From Microbacteriaceae bacterium (lineage in GTDB: Bacteria > Actinomycetota > Actinomycetes > Actinomycetales > Microbacteriaceae): a stretch of 8,718 bases of DNA. The stretch is taken from positions 1 through 8,718 of the forward strand of contig CANGNR010000046.1 in NCBI GenBank assembly GCA_947455385.1. Reading direction: 5' to 3'. Under the pieces are notes generated by a model. The model ran no database searches. It had not been told where the DNA came from and was given only the letters and a program-made list of their open reading frames with translations. A program made the translations under genes and the position numbers. This document shows positions 1 to 5,401 of the stretch, piece by piece; positions within the stretch are counted from its first letter, which is position 1; every line of letters starts with the position of its first letter.

Positions 1-1472
1 CGCTCACGCATCAACTCGCCAACCTGCTTATTGGCATACATAACCGTGGTGTGATCTCGGCCACCAAAGAGAGCCCCGATCTTCGGCAGTGACATGTCGG
101 TCTGCTCGCGACAGATGTACATCGCGATCTGTCGCGCCATAGCAACAGCTGCAACACGTGACCGGCCATAAATGTCATCCGAGCTGATCTTGTAATACGC
201 GGCCACCGTGTTGATTATGTCTCGAGGCGAAATCTGCGACGATCCGTCTCCAGGCAGAGCATCCTTGAGCACGGTTTGGGCGAGCTGCATGTCAACGGGC
301 GTGCGGTTCAGCGCCGCAAAGGCGGTGATACGAATCAGCGTGCCTTCAAGTTCACGAATATTCGAGGAGACTCGCGAGGCGATGTATTCCAAGATGTCAT
401 CGGCGACGCGAAGCTTGTCGTTCTCGGCCTTTTTGCGAAGAATCGCGATGCGGGTTTCGAGCTCAGGCGCCTGGATGTCAGTCAGCAGACCCCACTCAAA
501 ACGCGAAAGCATCCTGTCTTCGAAGCCGGTGAGCTTCTTTGGGTGCACATCCGAGGTGATTACTACTTGCTTGTTGTGGTCGTGGAGGGTATTAAAGGTG
601 TGAAAAAACGCCTCTTGGGTCTGGTCTTTGCCCTGCAAGAACTGAATATCGTCGATCAGCAGAATGTCGATATCGCGGTACTGCCCCTGAAAGGCGGCGG
701 TTCGGTTGTTCTGAATCGCGTTGATGAAGTCGTTGGTGAACTCTTCGCTCGAAACATATCGAACTTTGAGGCGCGGATACATTTTGAGCGCGTAGTCGCC
801 GATCGCGTGCAAAAGGTGGGTCTTGCCCAAGCCCGAGTTGCCATAGATAAAGAGCGGGTTGTACGCCTTGGCGGGGGTTTCGGCCACGGCGAATGCCGCT
901 GCGTGAGCGAAGCGGTTCGAAACGCCGGTCACGAAGCTGTCGAAGGTGTACTTCGGGTTGAGTCTGCTGTCGCCAGCGCTGGTTGCATACGTGGATGGCT
1001 GGTTTGCCGGCGCAACTTCTGCCTCGCCGAAGCCCTGGGTGCCGTATTCGAAGCCCGTGCTCGCGGGAACTTGAGTTGCCGATCCTGGCAAAGTCGCTGC
1101 CGAGGCAAAGGGGTTTGCCACGAGCGGGGCTGCATCGCCAAAACTTGCGACCGGCGCGGCTACCGGCGGGGCCACCTCGACCGGTCGCTCAACCGGCTGC
1201 TCGATCTTTGGGTTGACGACAACAGCAAAATTGGTGACATCGAGGTTGTCGGCGTCGCGGCGAAGTGCATCCAGGATGATGCTGCCGATGCGATGTTCGA
1301 GGATTCCTCTGGTGAATTCGTTTGGCGCCTCGAGATAGATGCTCTCGCCGAGCACGCCCTTGGGTTCAACGAGGTTCAAGAAGCCCATGAGCTGGGCCGA
1401 CATGCGCTCATCTGAGGCGACGTTGGCAACGAGCGTTGTCCACAGACGGGACACCTCTTCTTGCTCAGCCAT
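1..1472 (-). CDS. dnaA: chromosomal replication initiator protein DnaA (3' end cut by window)
   Basis: DnaA is the AAA+ ATPase that binds DnaA boxes and melts the origin to start replication. My reading of the minus strand gives 490 residues plus part of a codon; probably only a couple of dozen C-terminal residues are missing. Domain I covers about residues 1-88 (LWTTL at 10-14). A Pro/Ala-rich linker (domain II) runs about 89-168. The AAA+ core starts near NPKYTFDSF (172-180), with Walker A GNSGLGKTHL at 211-220, Walker B LLIDDIQFL at 271-279 and sensor-1 VVITSD at 303-308. Domain IV carries the DnaA-box-binding signature SLPKIGALFGGRDHTTVMYA at 461-480. The ATG at 1470-1472 is preceded by AAGGA (1482-1486), 9 nt away. 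DnaA boxes lie in codons 10-13 and just upstream, so autoregulation is likely (inference). dnaN would be expected to the left, outside the window. Confidence 0.98.
   Translation of the reverse strand, partial: MAEQEEVSRLWTTLVANVASDERMSAQLMGFLNLVEPKGVLGESIYLEAPNEFTRGILEHRIGSIILDALRRDADNLDVTNFAVVVNPKIEQPVERPVEVAPPVAAPVASFGDAAPLVANPFASAATLPGSATQVPASTGFEYGTQGFGEAEVAPANQPSTYATSAGDSRLNPKYTFDSFVTGVSNRFAHAAAFAVAETPAKAYNPLFIYGNSGLGKTHLLHAIGDYALKMYPRLKVRYVSSEEFTNDFINAIQNNRTAAFQGQYRDIDILLIDDIQFLQGKDQTQEAFFHTFNTLHDHNKQVVITSDVHPKKLTGFEDRMLSRFEWGLLTDIQAPELETRIAILRKKAENDKLRVADDILEYIASRVSSNIRELEGTLIRITAFAALNRTPVDMQLAQTVLKDALPGDGSSQISPRDIINTVAAYYKISSDDIYGRSRVAAVAMARQIAMYICREQTDMSLPKIGALFGGRDHTTVMYANKQVGELMRE
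1436..1444 (+). promoter_or_regulatory. DnaA box TTGTCCACA inside dnaA codons 10-13
   Basis: A perfect match to the GC-rich-actinobacterial form of the DnaA box (TTGTCCACA). It lies within the Leu-Trp-Thr-Thr codons of dnaA, so the match may partly be forced by the protein sequence, but it is only 45 bp from the next box. Confidence 0.5.
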
Positions 1473-1488
1473 TGCGCCTTTTCCTTAC

Positions 1489-1497
1489 ATATCCACA
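1489..1497 (+). promoter_or_regulatory. DnaA box, one mismatch (ATATCCACA)
   Basis: Differs from TTATCCACA only at the first base. It begins 17 nt upstream of the dnaA start codon, so DnaA bound here would probably interfere with dnaA expression. Confidence 0.5.
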
Positions 1498-1509
1498 GGG
1501 AACGTCAAG

Positions 1510-1518
1510 TTTTCCACA
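1510..1518 (+). promoter_or_regulatory. DnaA box, one mismatch (TTTTCCACA)
   Basis: Differs from TTATCCACA only at the third base. Its TCCACA core (1513-1518) is the left arm of a perfect inverted repeat with TGTGGA at 1523-1528, so it faces a weaker box in the opposite orientation. Confidence 0.5.
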
Positions 1519-1522
1519 GTTT

Positions 1523-1531
1523 TGTGGAGGA
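1523..1531 (-). promoter_or_regulatory. weak DnaA box, two mismatches (TCCTCCACA on minus)
   Basis: The minus-strand reading is TCCTCCACA, two mismatches from consensus. It is listed because it forms a head-to-head pair with the 1510-1518 box, with a 4-nt gap between the hexamer cores. Confidence 0.3.
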
Positions 1532-1540
1532 TCGCCCGCC

Positions 1541-1549
1541 TGTGGATAA
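1541..1549 (-). promoter_or_regulatory. perfect DnaA box TTATCCACA
   Basis: TGTGGATAA on the plus strand is TTATCCACA on the minus strand, the exact consensus. With the following C it gives the 10-mer GTTATCCACA, which recurs exactly at 8660-8669 and, inverted, at 8695-8704. Confidence 0.7.
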
Positions 1550-1719
1550 CTTCAAGTTTTGGTTGAACTTCGAGGCCTCAAAACCCCGAGCTCGAAAGCC
1601 ATTGAGATAGTCAACCCAATTGCTCTGCGAATATGCAAATTACTCGGCGTGTCATTTCCAAATTGTTACCGTGTCGTCTGGCAGACTCTTTCGTTTAGCA
1701 ATCTGCCCTGCCCAAAGAC

Positions 1720-1749
1720 TTGACCAAACGGTTGAAATTAGCGTAGGTT
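1720..1749 (+). promoter_or_regulatory. probable sigma-70-type promoter for rpmH
   Basis: TTGACC at 1720-1725 and TAGGTT at 1744-1749 are separated by 18 bp. They match the -35 consensus and the TAnnnT pattern of actinobacterial -10 elements. Transcription would start near 1756, giving an rpmH leader of about 95 nt. This is prediction by eye only. Confidence 0.45.
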
Positions 1750-1849
1750 TAACAGGTTGCCCTGCTTGGAATCGGCTCGGCGCAAACAACCGTCGGATCA
1801 CCGATACCAACGACTTTGATTCCACCCTGGTCTCTTGGAGTGAAAAACA

Positions 1850-1987
1850 ATGACTAAGCGCACTTTTCAGCCTAACAACCGTCGTCGCGCAAAGACTCAC
1901 GGCTTCCGTCTTCGCATGCGCACTCGCGCCGGCCGCGCCATCCTTTCGGCACGTCGCCGCAAGGGCCGCGTAGAGCTTTCGGCTTAA
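1850..1987 (+). CDS. rpmH: 50S ribosomal protein L34
   Basis: L34 is a small basic protein of the large ribosomal subunit that binds 23S rRNA. The 45-residue product begins MTKRTFQPNNRRRAKTHGFR and ends KGRVELSA. The TFQPNNRRRAKTHGFR segment and the RMRTRAGRAILSARRRKGR segment are the family signature. The length is normal for L34, which is about 44-46 residues. GGAG at 1837-1840 lies 9 nt before the ATG. It is the first gene of the rightward cluster and is followed after 27 nt by rnpA, the usual pairing in bacteria. A probable promoter lies at 1720-1749. Confidence 0.98.
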   Translation: MTKRTFQPNNRRRAKTHGFRLRMRTRAGRAILSARRRKGRVELSA

Positions 1988-2014
1988 ATAACCGATCGGC
2001 CTAAGGCCCCCGCC

Positions 2015-2368
2015 TTGTTGGCACGTGAAAACAGGCTCACCAGAGCCGATGACTTTCGCAACGCGTTCAAGGGCGGGTCGCGCTATTCGACCGAGCATCT
2101 CGTGGCGAACGTAGTATCGCAACCTTCAACCGAAGCGGCCTCCCGCTTCGGTTTTGTGGTTTCCAAGGCTGTTGGCGGCGCGGTTCAGCGCAACCTCGTC
2201 AAGCGCCGCTTGCGTCACGTCGCCCGCGAGTTGCTCATCGAGATTCCAAAATCCGTGGATGTTGTCGTTCGTGCGTTGCCGGGTGCTGCCGAACTCCCCT
2301 GGATTAGACTTCGAGAAGAGGCAATTGAGGCCGTCACTGCGGCCGCAAAGAAGAATGGGCGCCGATGA
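2015..2368 (+). CDS. rnpA: ribonuclease P protein component
   Basis: RnpA is the protein subunit of RNase P and helps the catalytic RNA remove 5' leaders from pre-tRNAs. The product is 117 residues. It opens with MLARENRLTRADDF, a typical RnpA start, and carries the RNR signature VQRNLVKRRLRHVAREL at about 58-73, the conserved RNA-binding helix. FGFVVSKAVG at 45-54 is the central strand region. The start is TTG at 2015 with TAAGG (2002-2006) 8 nt upstream; a second TTG at 2018 is a weaker alternative. The stop overlaps the yidD start (ATGA), suggesting translational coupling. Confidence 0.96.
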   Translation: MLARENRLTRADDFRNAFKGGSRYSTEHLVANVVSQPSTEAASRFGFVVSKAVGGAVQRNLVKRRLRHVARELLIEIPKSVDVVVRALPGAAELPWIRLREEAIEAVTAAAKKNGRR

Positions 2369-2688
2369 GAGTCGTCGAGTTCATTTGGTTAACGCCTCGC
2401 AATGTTTTGATCGCACTACTGAAGGTTTATCGCAAGGTCATCTCGCCGCTCTACGGCGATGTCTGCAGATATCACCCGACCTGCTCGGCCTACGGGCTCG
2501 GGCAGCTTCAGCATCGCGGTTTAGTCTTTGGCATTCCGCTCACGGGGTGGCGTATCCTGCGCTGCAATCCGTGGTCAAAGGGTGGCGATGATCCGGTCAA
2601 GCCCGGGTCTGGCCGCTTTGTAGTTCTTCCGAATGGTTTCGTGGCTCCAAAGCCACACAACGAAAGGTCTGGTCTTGGATCTCTTTAG
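2365..2688 (+). CDS. yidD: membrane protein insertion efficiency factor YidD
   Basis: YidD is a small membrane-associated protein that assists YidC-dependent insertion; its exact mechanism is not settled. The product is 107 residues. An N-terminal amphipathic or hydrophobic segment (about 5-28) leads into the family motif ISPLYGDVCRYHPTCSAYGL (26-45), then GWRILRCNPWSKGGDDPVKP (61-80). The conserved cysteines are at 34, 40 and 67. The tail after residue 80 is longer than in many YidDs and looks unconstrained. The ATG shares the sequence ATGA with the rnpA stop, and the last 14 nt overlap yidC. Confidence 0.96.
   Translation: MRVVEFIWLTPRNVLIALLKVYRKVISPLYGDVCRYHPTCSAYGLGQLQHRGLVFGIPLTGWRILRCNPWSKGGDDPVKPGSGRFVVLPNGFVAPKPHNERSGLGSL
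2662..2667 (+). promoter_or_regulatory. Shine-Dalgarno GAAAGG that decides the yidC start
   Basis: GAAAGG lies 7 nt before the TTG at 2675, inside the end of yidD. No comparable site precedes the longer in-frame ATG at 2633, so the TTG start is preferred. Confidence 0.6.
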
Positions 2689-3625
2689 CATCGTTCTATT
2701 CCCGTTCAAGTGGGTCATCGAGCTCTTGCTCACCTCGTTCCACCTCCTCTTCACGAGCGTGTTCCGCATGGATGGCAACGCCGGTGTGACCTGGGTACTG
2801 TCGATCGTCGGCCTCGTGCTGGTGGTGCGCGCCGCGCTCATCCCGCTGTTCGTTAGGCAGATTAAGAGCCAGCGCAACATGATGCTGGTGCAGCCAGAGC
2901 TGCAGAAGCTGCAGAAGAAGTACAAGGGCAAGACCGACCGTGAGTCGCGCGAGGCCATGGCCCGCGAGCAGATGGCCCTTTATAAGAAGACCGGATCCAA
3001 CCCGGCGTCATCCTGTTTGCCGCTTTTGGCGCAGATGCCGGTGTTCTTTAGCCTCTTTCAGGTGCTCAACGAGGCCCAGAAGTCGCAGGCGGGCATCCAG
3101 TTCTTGACCAAGGACCTCGCCCACTCGTTTGCAAACGCGAGCTTCTTTGGCGCGCCACTATCGGCAACCTTCTTTCACAACAACGGCCTTCCAGCCGTGC
3201 AGATCATCGCCGGCATCATGATTTTCTTGATGACCGCGTCGCAGTTCATCACCCAGCGCCAGATCATGGCCAAGAACCAGAACCCGGCCACCCAGACCAG
3301 CCAGTACATGCAGACCCAGAAGATCATGCTTTATATCCTGCCTCTGGTCTTCATGATCTCTGGTGTCTCGTTCCCGCTCGGCGTTATGTTCTATTGGCTC
3401 ACCTCGAACTTCTGGACCATGGGCCAGCAGTTCATCGTGATTCGCAACATGCCGACCCCAGGTTCGATTGCCCACAAGGCCCGCGAAGAGCGACTAGCCC
3501 GCCGCGGCAAGCTCACCAAGTCGGCCGAAGTAGAGGCAGATGGCGCGGATGCGGCCGAGGAACCAAAGCAGACTCAGCGCGCACAGCCCGTATCCAAGAA
3601 CCGTTCCAAGAAGCAGGGCAAGTAA
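2675..3625 (+). CDS. yidC: membrane protein insertase YidC/Oxa1
   Basis: YidC inserts and folds inner-membrane proteins, alone or with SecYEG. From the TTG at 2675 the product has 316 residues. TM1 is about 5-28; TM2 about 37-60, with Arg52 in VVRAALIP, the groove arginine of the family. A charged cytoplasmic helical hairpin follows (about 61-108, RQIKSQRNM to ALYKKTGSNP). TM3 is about 115-133 (SSCLPLLAQMPVFFSLF), TM4 about 173-195, and TM5 about 217-248 in the conserved LPLVFMISGVSFPLGVMFYW region. The C-terminal 55 residues are charged and end KKQGK, typical for ribosome contact. An ATG at 2633 would add 14 residues (MVSWLQSHTTKGLV), but the Shine-Dalgarno and the natural MDLFSIVLFPFKWVIE beginning favour TTG. 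The gene overlaps yidD by 14 nt. Confidence 0.97.
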   Translation: MDLFSIVLFPFKWVIELLLTSFHLLFTSVFRMDGNAGVTWVLSIVGLVLVVRAALIPLFVRQIKSQRNMMLVQPELQKLQKKYKGKTDRESREAMAREQMALYKKTGSNPASSCLPLLAQMPVFFSLFQVLNEAQKSQAGIQFLTKDLAHSFANASFFGAPLSATFFHNNGLPAVQIIAGIMIFLMTASQFITQRQIMAKNQNPATQTSQYMQTQKIMLYILPLVFMISGVSFPLGVMFYWLTSNFWTMGQQFIVIRNMPTPGSIAHKAREERLARRGKLTKSAEVEADGADAAEEPKQTQRAQPVSKNRSKKQGK

Positions 3626-3702
3626 CGGCTTAGGCCTCCGAGCCCCATCCAGATAAGACTTTGTCGCGATAAAACGTTGCGGCACATACCGAAAGAAACA
3701 AA

Positions 3703-4314
3703 ATGCCTGAAAACAAAGACCAACTAGACGACTCGGCAGCAGTCGAGCTCGAGCAGACCGACGAGATCGCAGCGGAAGAAACCGACGCGGATGCAGACGG
3801 CGCCGACGAGACCAATGCAGACAGCAACGAAGAAGCCGAAGCCGGCGAAGGATCGACCGCGACCCTAGAAGAAGAAGGCGACGTAGCCGCTGACTACCTT
3901 GAAGAGCTTCTGGACATCTATGACCTCGACGGCGACATCGACATCGACGTCCGCCAGGGCCGCGCGCACCTGGCCATCACCGCCAGCGAAGACAGCAACC
4001 TGCGCTTGATTTCGAAGCCGGAGACCGTTGAGGCTCTGCAGGAGCTCACCCGCCTGGCCGTTCAGGTCAAGACCAAGTCGTTCAGCCGCCTAATTCTCGA
4101 CATTGGTGGCTCGCGCCAGGCCAAGGTCGAAGAGCTGACCGCCATCGCTAACCGCGTGATCACTAAGGTCCAGGACCGCGGCGAGTCCATCGCCATGCGC
4201 CCGATGTCTTCTTACGAGCGCAAGATCGTGCACGACATCGTTGCCGAAGCCGGCCTAGTGTCTGAGTCTGAGGGCGAAGGTCGCGATCGCCACATCGTCG
4301 TAAAGCCTGCCTAA
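3703..4314 (+). CDS. jag: KH/R3H RNA-binding protein Jag (KhpB)
   Basis: Jag/KhpB is an RNA-binding protein, usually with a KhpA partner, linked in other bacteria to cell-envelope control; it is regularly found after yidC. The product is 203 residues. The first 60 are very acidic (repeated Asp/Glu/Ala) and lack a classical Jag-N domain. A KH-like domain runs about 62-137 and contains ALQELTRLAVQ (111-121) and FSRLILDIGGSR (127-138). The C-terminal R3H domain is about 140-203, with its Arg-x3-His in YERKIVHD (171-178) and GEGRDRHIVV (191-200). The usual GxxG loop of the KH fold is replaced by SKPE (104-107). GAAAG at 3691-3695 lies 7 nt before the ATG. The 77-nt gap after yidC shows only a weak, U-poor hairpin. 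Confidence 0.93.
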   Translation: MPENKDQLDDSAAVELEQTDEIAAEETDADADGADETNADSNEEAEAGEGSTATLEEEGDVAADYLEELLDIYDLDGDIDIDVRQGRAHLAITASEDSNLRLISKPETVEALQELTRLAVQVKTKSFSRLILDIGGSRQAKVEELTAIANRVITKVQDRGESIAMRPMSSYERKIVHDIVAEAGLVSESEGEGRDRHIVVKPA

Positions 4315-4332
4315 CAGAGCCACCCGGGCCAA

Positions 4333-4348
4333 TGTTTCACGTGAAACA
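4333..4348. promoter_or_regulatory. parS site 1
   Basis: TGTTTCACGTGAAACA is the exact 16-bp parS consensus bound by chromosomal ParB. One AA/TT step on each side extends the perfect palindrome to 20 bp (4331-4350). It sits in the 69-nt gap between jag and rsmG, 22 nt before the rsmG Shine-Dalgarno, so a ParB complex nucleated here covers the rsmG leader. Confidence 0.97.
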
Positions 4349-4357
4349 TTTGGCGTT

Positions 4358-4370
4358 GGTTCGTCGAACC
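4358..4370. repeat. perfect inverted repeat between parS1 and rsmG
   Basis: GGTTCG and CGAACC flank a single central T, a 6-bp palindrome starting 9 bp after parS1 and ending directly before the rsmG Shine-Dalgarno. It may be an operator half-site pair; a one-base centre makes an RNA hairpin of the full stem impossible. No function is known to me. Confidence 0.5.
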
Positions 4371-4383
4371 GAGGAGCGCGCAA

Positions 4384-5148
4384 ATGAGCAGTGACCGATT
4401 CTTCGCACCCGTTTCTGCGTCGGATTCGTGGCCCGCAGCCGCGCCCGTAGCGACTGCAGCTGAAGCCGCAACCGCAACGTCGGTTGCCGCGTCCGCATCG
4501 TCGGCAGCCCCAGAGTTCGACTCTGAGTTCGCCCCCGAGGAGACTCCGGCCGCGGCCACGAAGATTTTTGGAGAGCGCCTGAACCTGGCCCAGCGCTACG
4601 CAGACCTCTTGGTCAAGCACAGTGATGAGCTGGGCCTGCTTGGCCCGCGCGAGATGCCGAAACTCTGGAGCCGCCACATCCTCAACTCCGCGGTGGTGGC
4701 GGAGCTGGTTCACGACGGCGAAATCGTCGCCGACATCGGCTCGGGAGCCGGCCTCCCGGGGATTCCGATGGCCGTCGCCCGCCCAGATGTGCGCTTCGTG
4801 CTGATCGAGCCCATGGAGCGTCGCTCACAGTGGCTCGAAAGGGTCGTTGATGAACTCGGCCTCAAAAACGTCCGGGTTCTGCGAGCCCGTGCCGAGGATG
4901 TGGGCGAGGTTTTCGACGTCTGCACCGCTCGCGCGGTGTCGGCACTGCCAAAACTTCTTCGTCTCGTCGTTCCGCTAACCAGAGACGGAGGCCGCGTGTT
5001 GGCCCTGAAGGGCGAAAAGGCAGCCGATGAAATCGCCGAGGCCAAGAAACTGGCCAAGAAACTCAAGCTCGAGTCCTTCGAGATCGTGATGGCTGGTTCC
5101 GAGTTGCTAACAGACCCGACTCGAGTGGTTGTCACTACGCTAATCTGA
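4384..5148 (+). CDS. rsmG: 16S rRNA (guanine-N7)-methyltransferase RsmG (GidB)
   Basis: RsmG uses S-adenosylmethionine to methylate N7 of G527 (E. coli numbering) in 16S rRNA; its loss gives low-level streptomycin resistance in several bacteria. The product is 254 residues. The first 58 or so are low-complexity Ala/Ser/Pro, outside the family domain. The family domain begins at FGERLNLAQRYADLL (62-76). LWSRHILNS is at 94-102, the SAM-binding DIGSGAGLPGIPMA at 117-130, the second acidic motif VLIEPMERRSQWL at 139-151, TARAVSAL at 181-188 and LALKG at 206-210. GAGGAG (4371-4376) lies 7 nt before the ATG, so the long N-terminus is probably translated. parS1 lies just upstream, and a parA-related reading frame starts 4 nt after the stop. 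Confidence 0.96.
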   Translation: MSSDRFFAPVSASDSWPAAAPVATAAEAATATSVAASASSAAPEFDSEFAPEETPAAATKIFGERLNLAQRYADLLVKHSDELGLLGPREMPKLWSRHILNSAVVAELVHDGEIVADIGSGAGLPGIPMAVARPDVRFVLIEPMERRSQWLERVVDELGLKNVRVLRARAEDVGEVFDVCTARAVSALPKLLRLVVPLTRDGGRVLALKGEKAADEIAEAKKLAKKLKLESFEIVMAGSELLTDPTRVVVTTLI

Positions 5149-5152
5149 GCAG

Positions 5153-5326
5153 ATGGACGCTCAGAACAAGCCTCAACCAGCGGGTGAAACCGCAGTCACC
5201 CGCCCGAGTGTCGTTTCGGGGTTGGGATACCCGGCAAATCGCCTTCAGGAGAGCCCACAGCCGACCGGATGGCAGGCCGCGAAAGCCCAAACGGCAAATG
5301 TTTCACGTGAAACATTGAGAAAATAG
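5153..5326 (+). pseudogene. 57-codon frame in phase with parA: probable cut-off ParA N-terminal extension carrying parS
   Basis: ATG at 5153, four bases after the rsmG stop, opens a 57-codon frame ending in TAG at 5324-5326. It is in the same phase as parA (5402), and the 25 codons from 5327 to 5401 contain no other stop. Removing the single TAG would give one continuous frame from 5153 to the parA end. Codons 49-54, NVSRET, are the parS palindrome read as protein. From memory, ParA proteins of related actinobacteria often carry such a VSRET stretch near the N-terminus. It is therefore likely a relic of an older, longer ParA, or a short leader peptide. No good Shine-Dalgarno is visible, though coupling to the rsmG stop is possible. 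A sequencing error or polymorphism at the TAG is an alternative. Confidence 0.45.
5299..5314. promoter_or_regulatory. parS site 2
   Basis: TGTTTCACGTGAAACA is a second perfect parS, again extended to a 20-bp palindrome (5297-5316) by AA and TT. It is 966 bp from parS1, inside the 57-codon frame, and 88 bp before the parA ATG. ParB loading here places the partition complex directly over the parA control region. Confidence 0.97.
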
Positions 5327-5343
5327 TCCGTAGGACAAAGATT

Positions 5344-5363
5344 TTCGACCCGCAATGGTCGAA
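5344..5363. repeat. 7-bp inverted repeat in the parA leader
   Basis: TTCGACC (5344-5350) and GGTCGAA (5357-5363) are perfect complements around a 6-nt CGCAAT loop, extendable by one G-T pair. The repeat lies between parS2 and the parA start, 38 nt before the ATG. No U-run follows, so it is not a standard terminator. It could be an RNA hairpin in the parA leader or a protein-binding operator; the sequence alone does not decide. Confidence 0.55.
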
Positions 5364-5401
5364 GCGCGGCAACTAAAGATAAAAACGACAGAGAGCAACG
5401 G

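Larger units (their letters stand above)
1473..1849. other. dnaA-rpmH intergenic region, candidate oriC or part of it
   Basis: This 377-bp stretch between divergent dnaA and rpmH holds no convincing gene. Its left part (1489-1549) has two near-consensus DnaA boxes, one weaker box and one perfect box. A TCAAGTTTT direct repeat occurs at 1505-1513 and 1552-1560. Around 1618-1670 the sequence is visibly more AT-rich than its surroundings and could act as an unwinding element. The right part holds a probable rpmH promoter. In many actinobacteria the mapped origin lies between dnaA and dnaN, which would be off the left edge, so this may instead be a dnaA control region or one half of a bipartite origin. 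No clear dnaA promoter could be picked on the minus strand. Confidence 0.5.

Noticed and set aside
276..1415. A long open frame (379 codons) on the plus strand opposite dnaA
   Set aside because: It lies entirely antisense to an unmistakable dnaA, its translation resembles no family I know, and long shadow frames are expected opposite GC-rich genes.
1620..1853. A 77-codon plus-strand frame ending in an ATGA overlap with rpmH
   Set aside because: It begins at a TTG without a clear ribosome site, contains the probable rpmH promoter and has no recognisable motif; it is best read as non-coding origin and leader sequence.
2018..2033. CACGTGAAAACA at the start of rnpA as a third, degenerate parS
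   Set aside because: Only about 10 of 16 positions match, with the left arm lost, and the bases encode the conserved start of RnpA.
3626..3702. A yidC terminator or a jag promoter in the 77-nt gap
   Set aside because: The GGCTT/GAGCC hairpin is weak with no U-run, and no -35/-10 pair with good spacing could be found; read-through from yidC to jag is more likely.
4332..4394. A 20-residue frame starting MFHVKH at parS1 and overlapping the rsmG start
   Set aside because: The start is just the parS palindrome read as codons, there is no ribosome site, and it conflicts with the well-supported rsmG start.
5315..5343. TTGAGA with AAGATT 17 bp downstream as a parA promoter
   Set aside because: The -10 matches only three of six bases and lacks the TAnnnT pattern, so it is not called.
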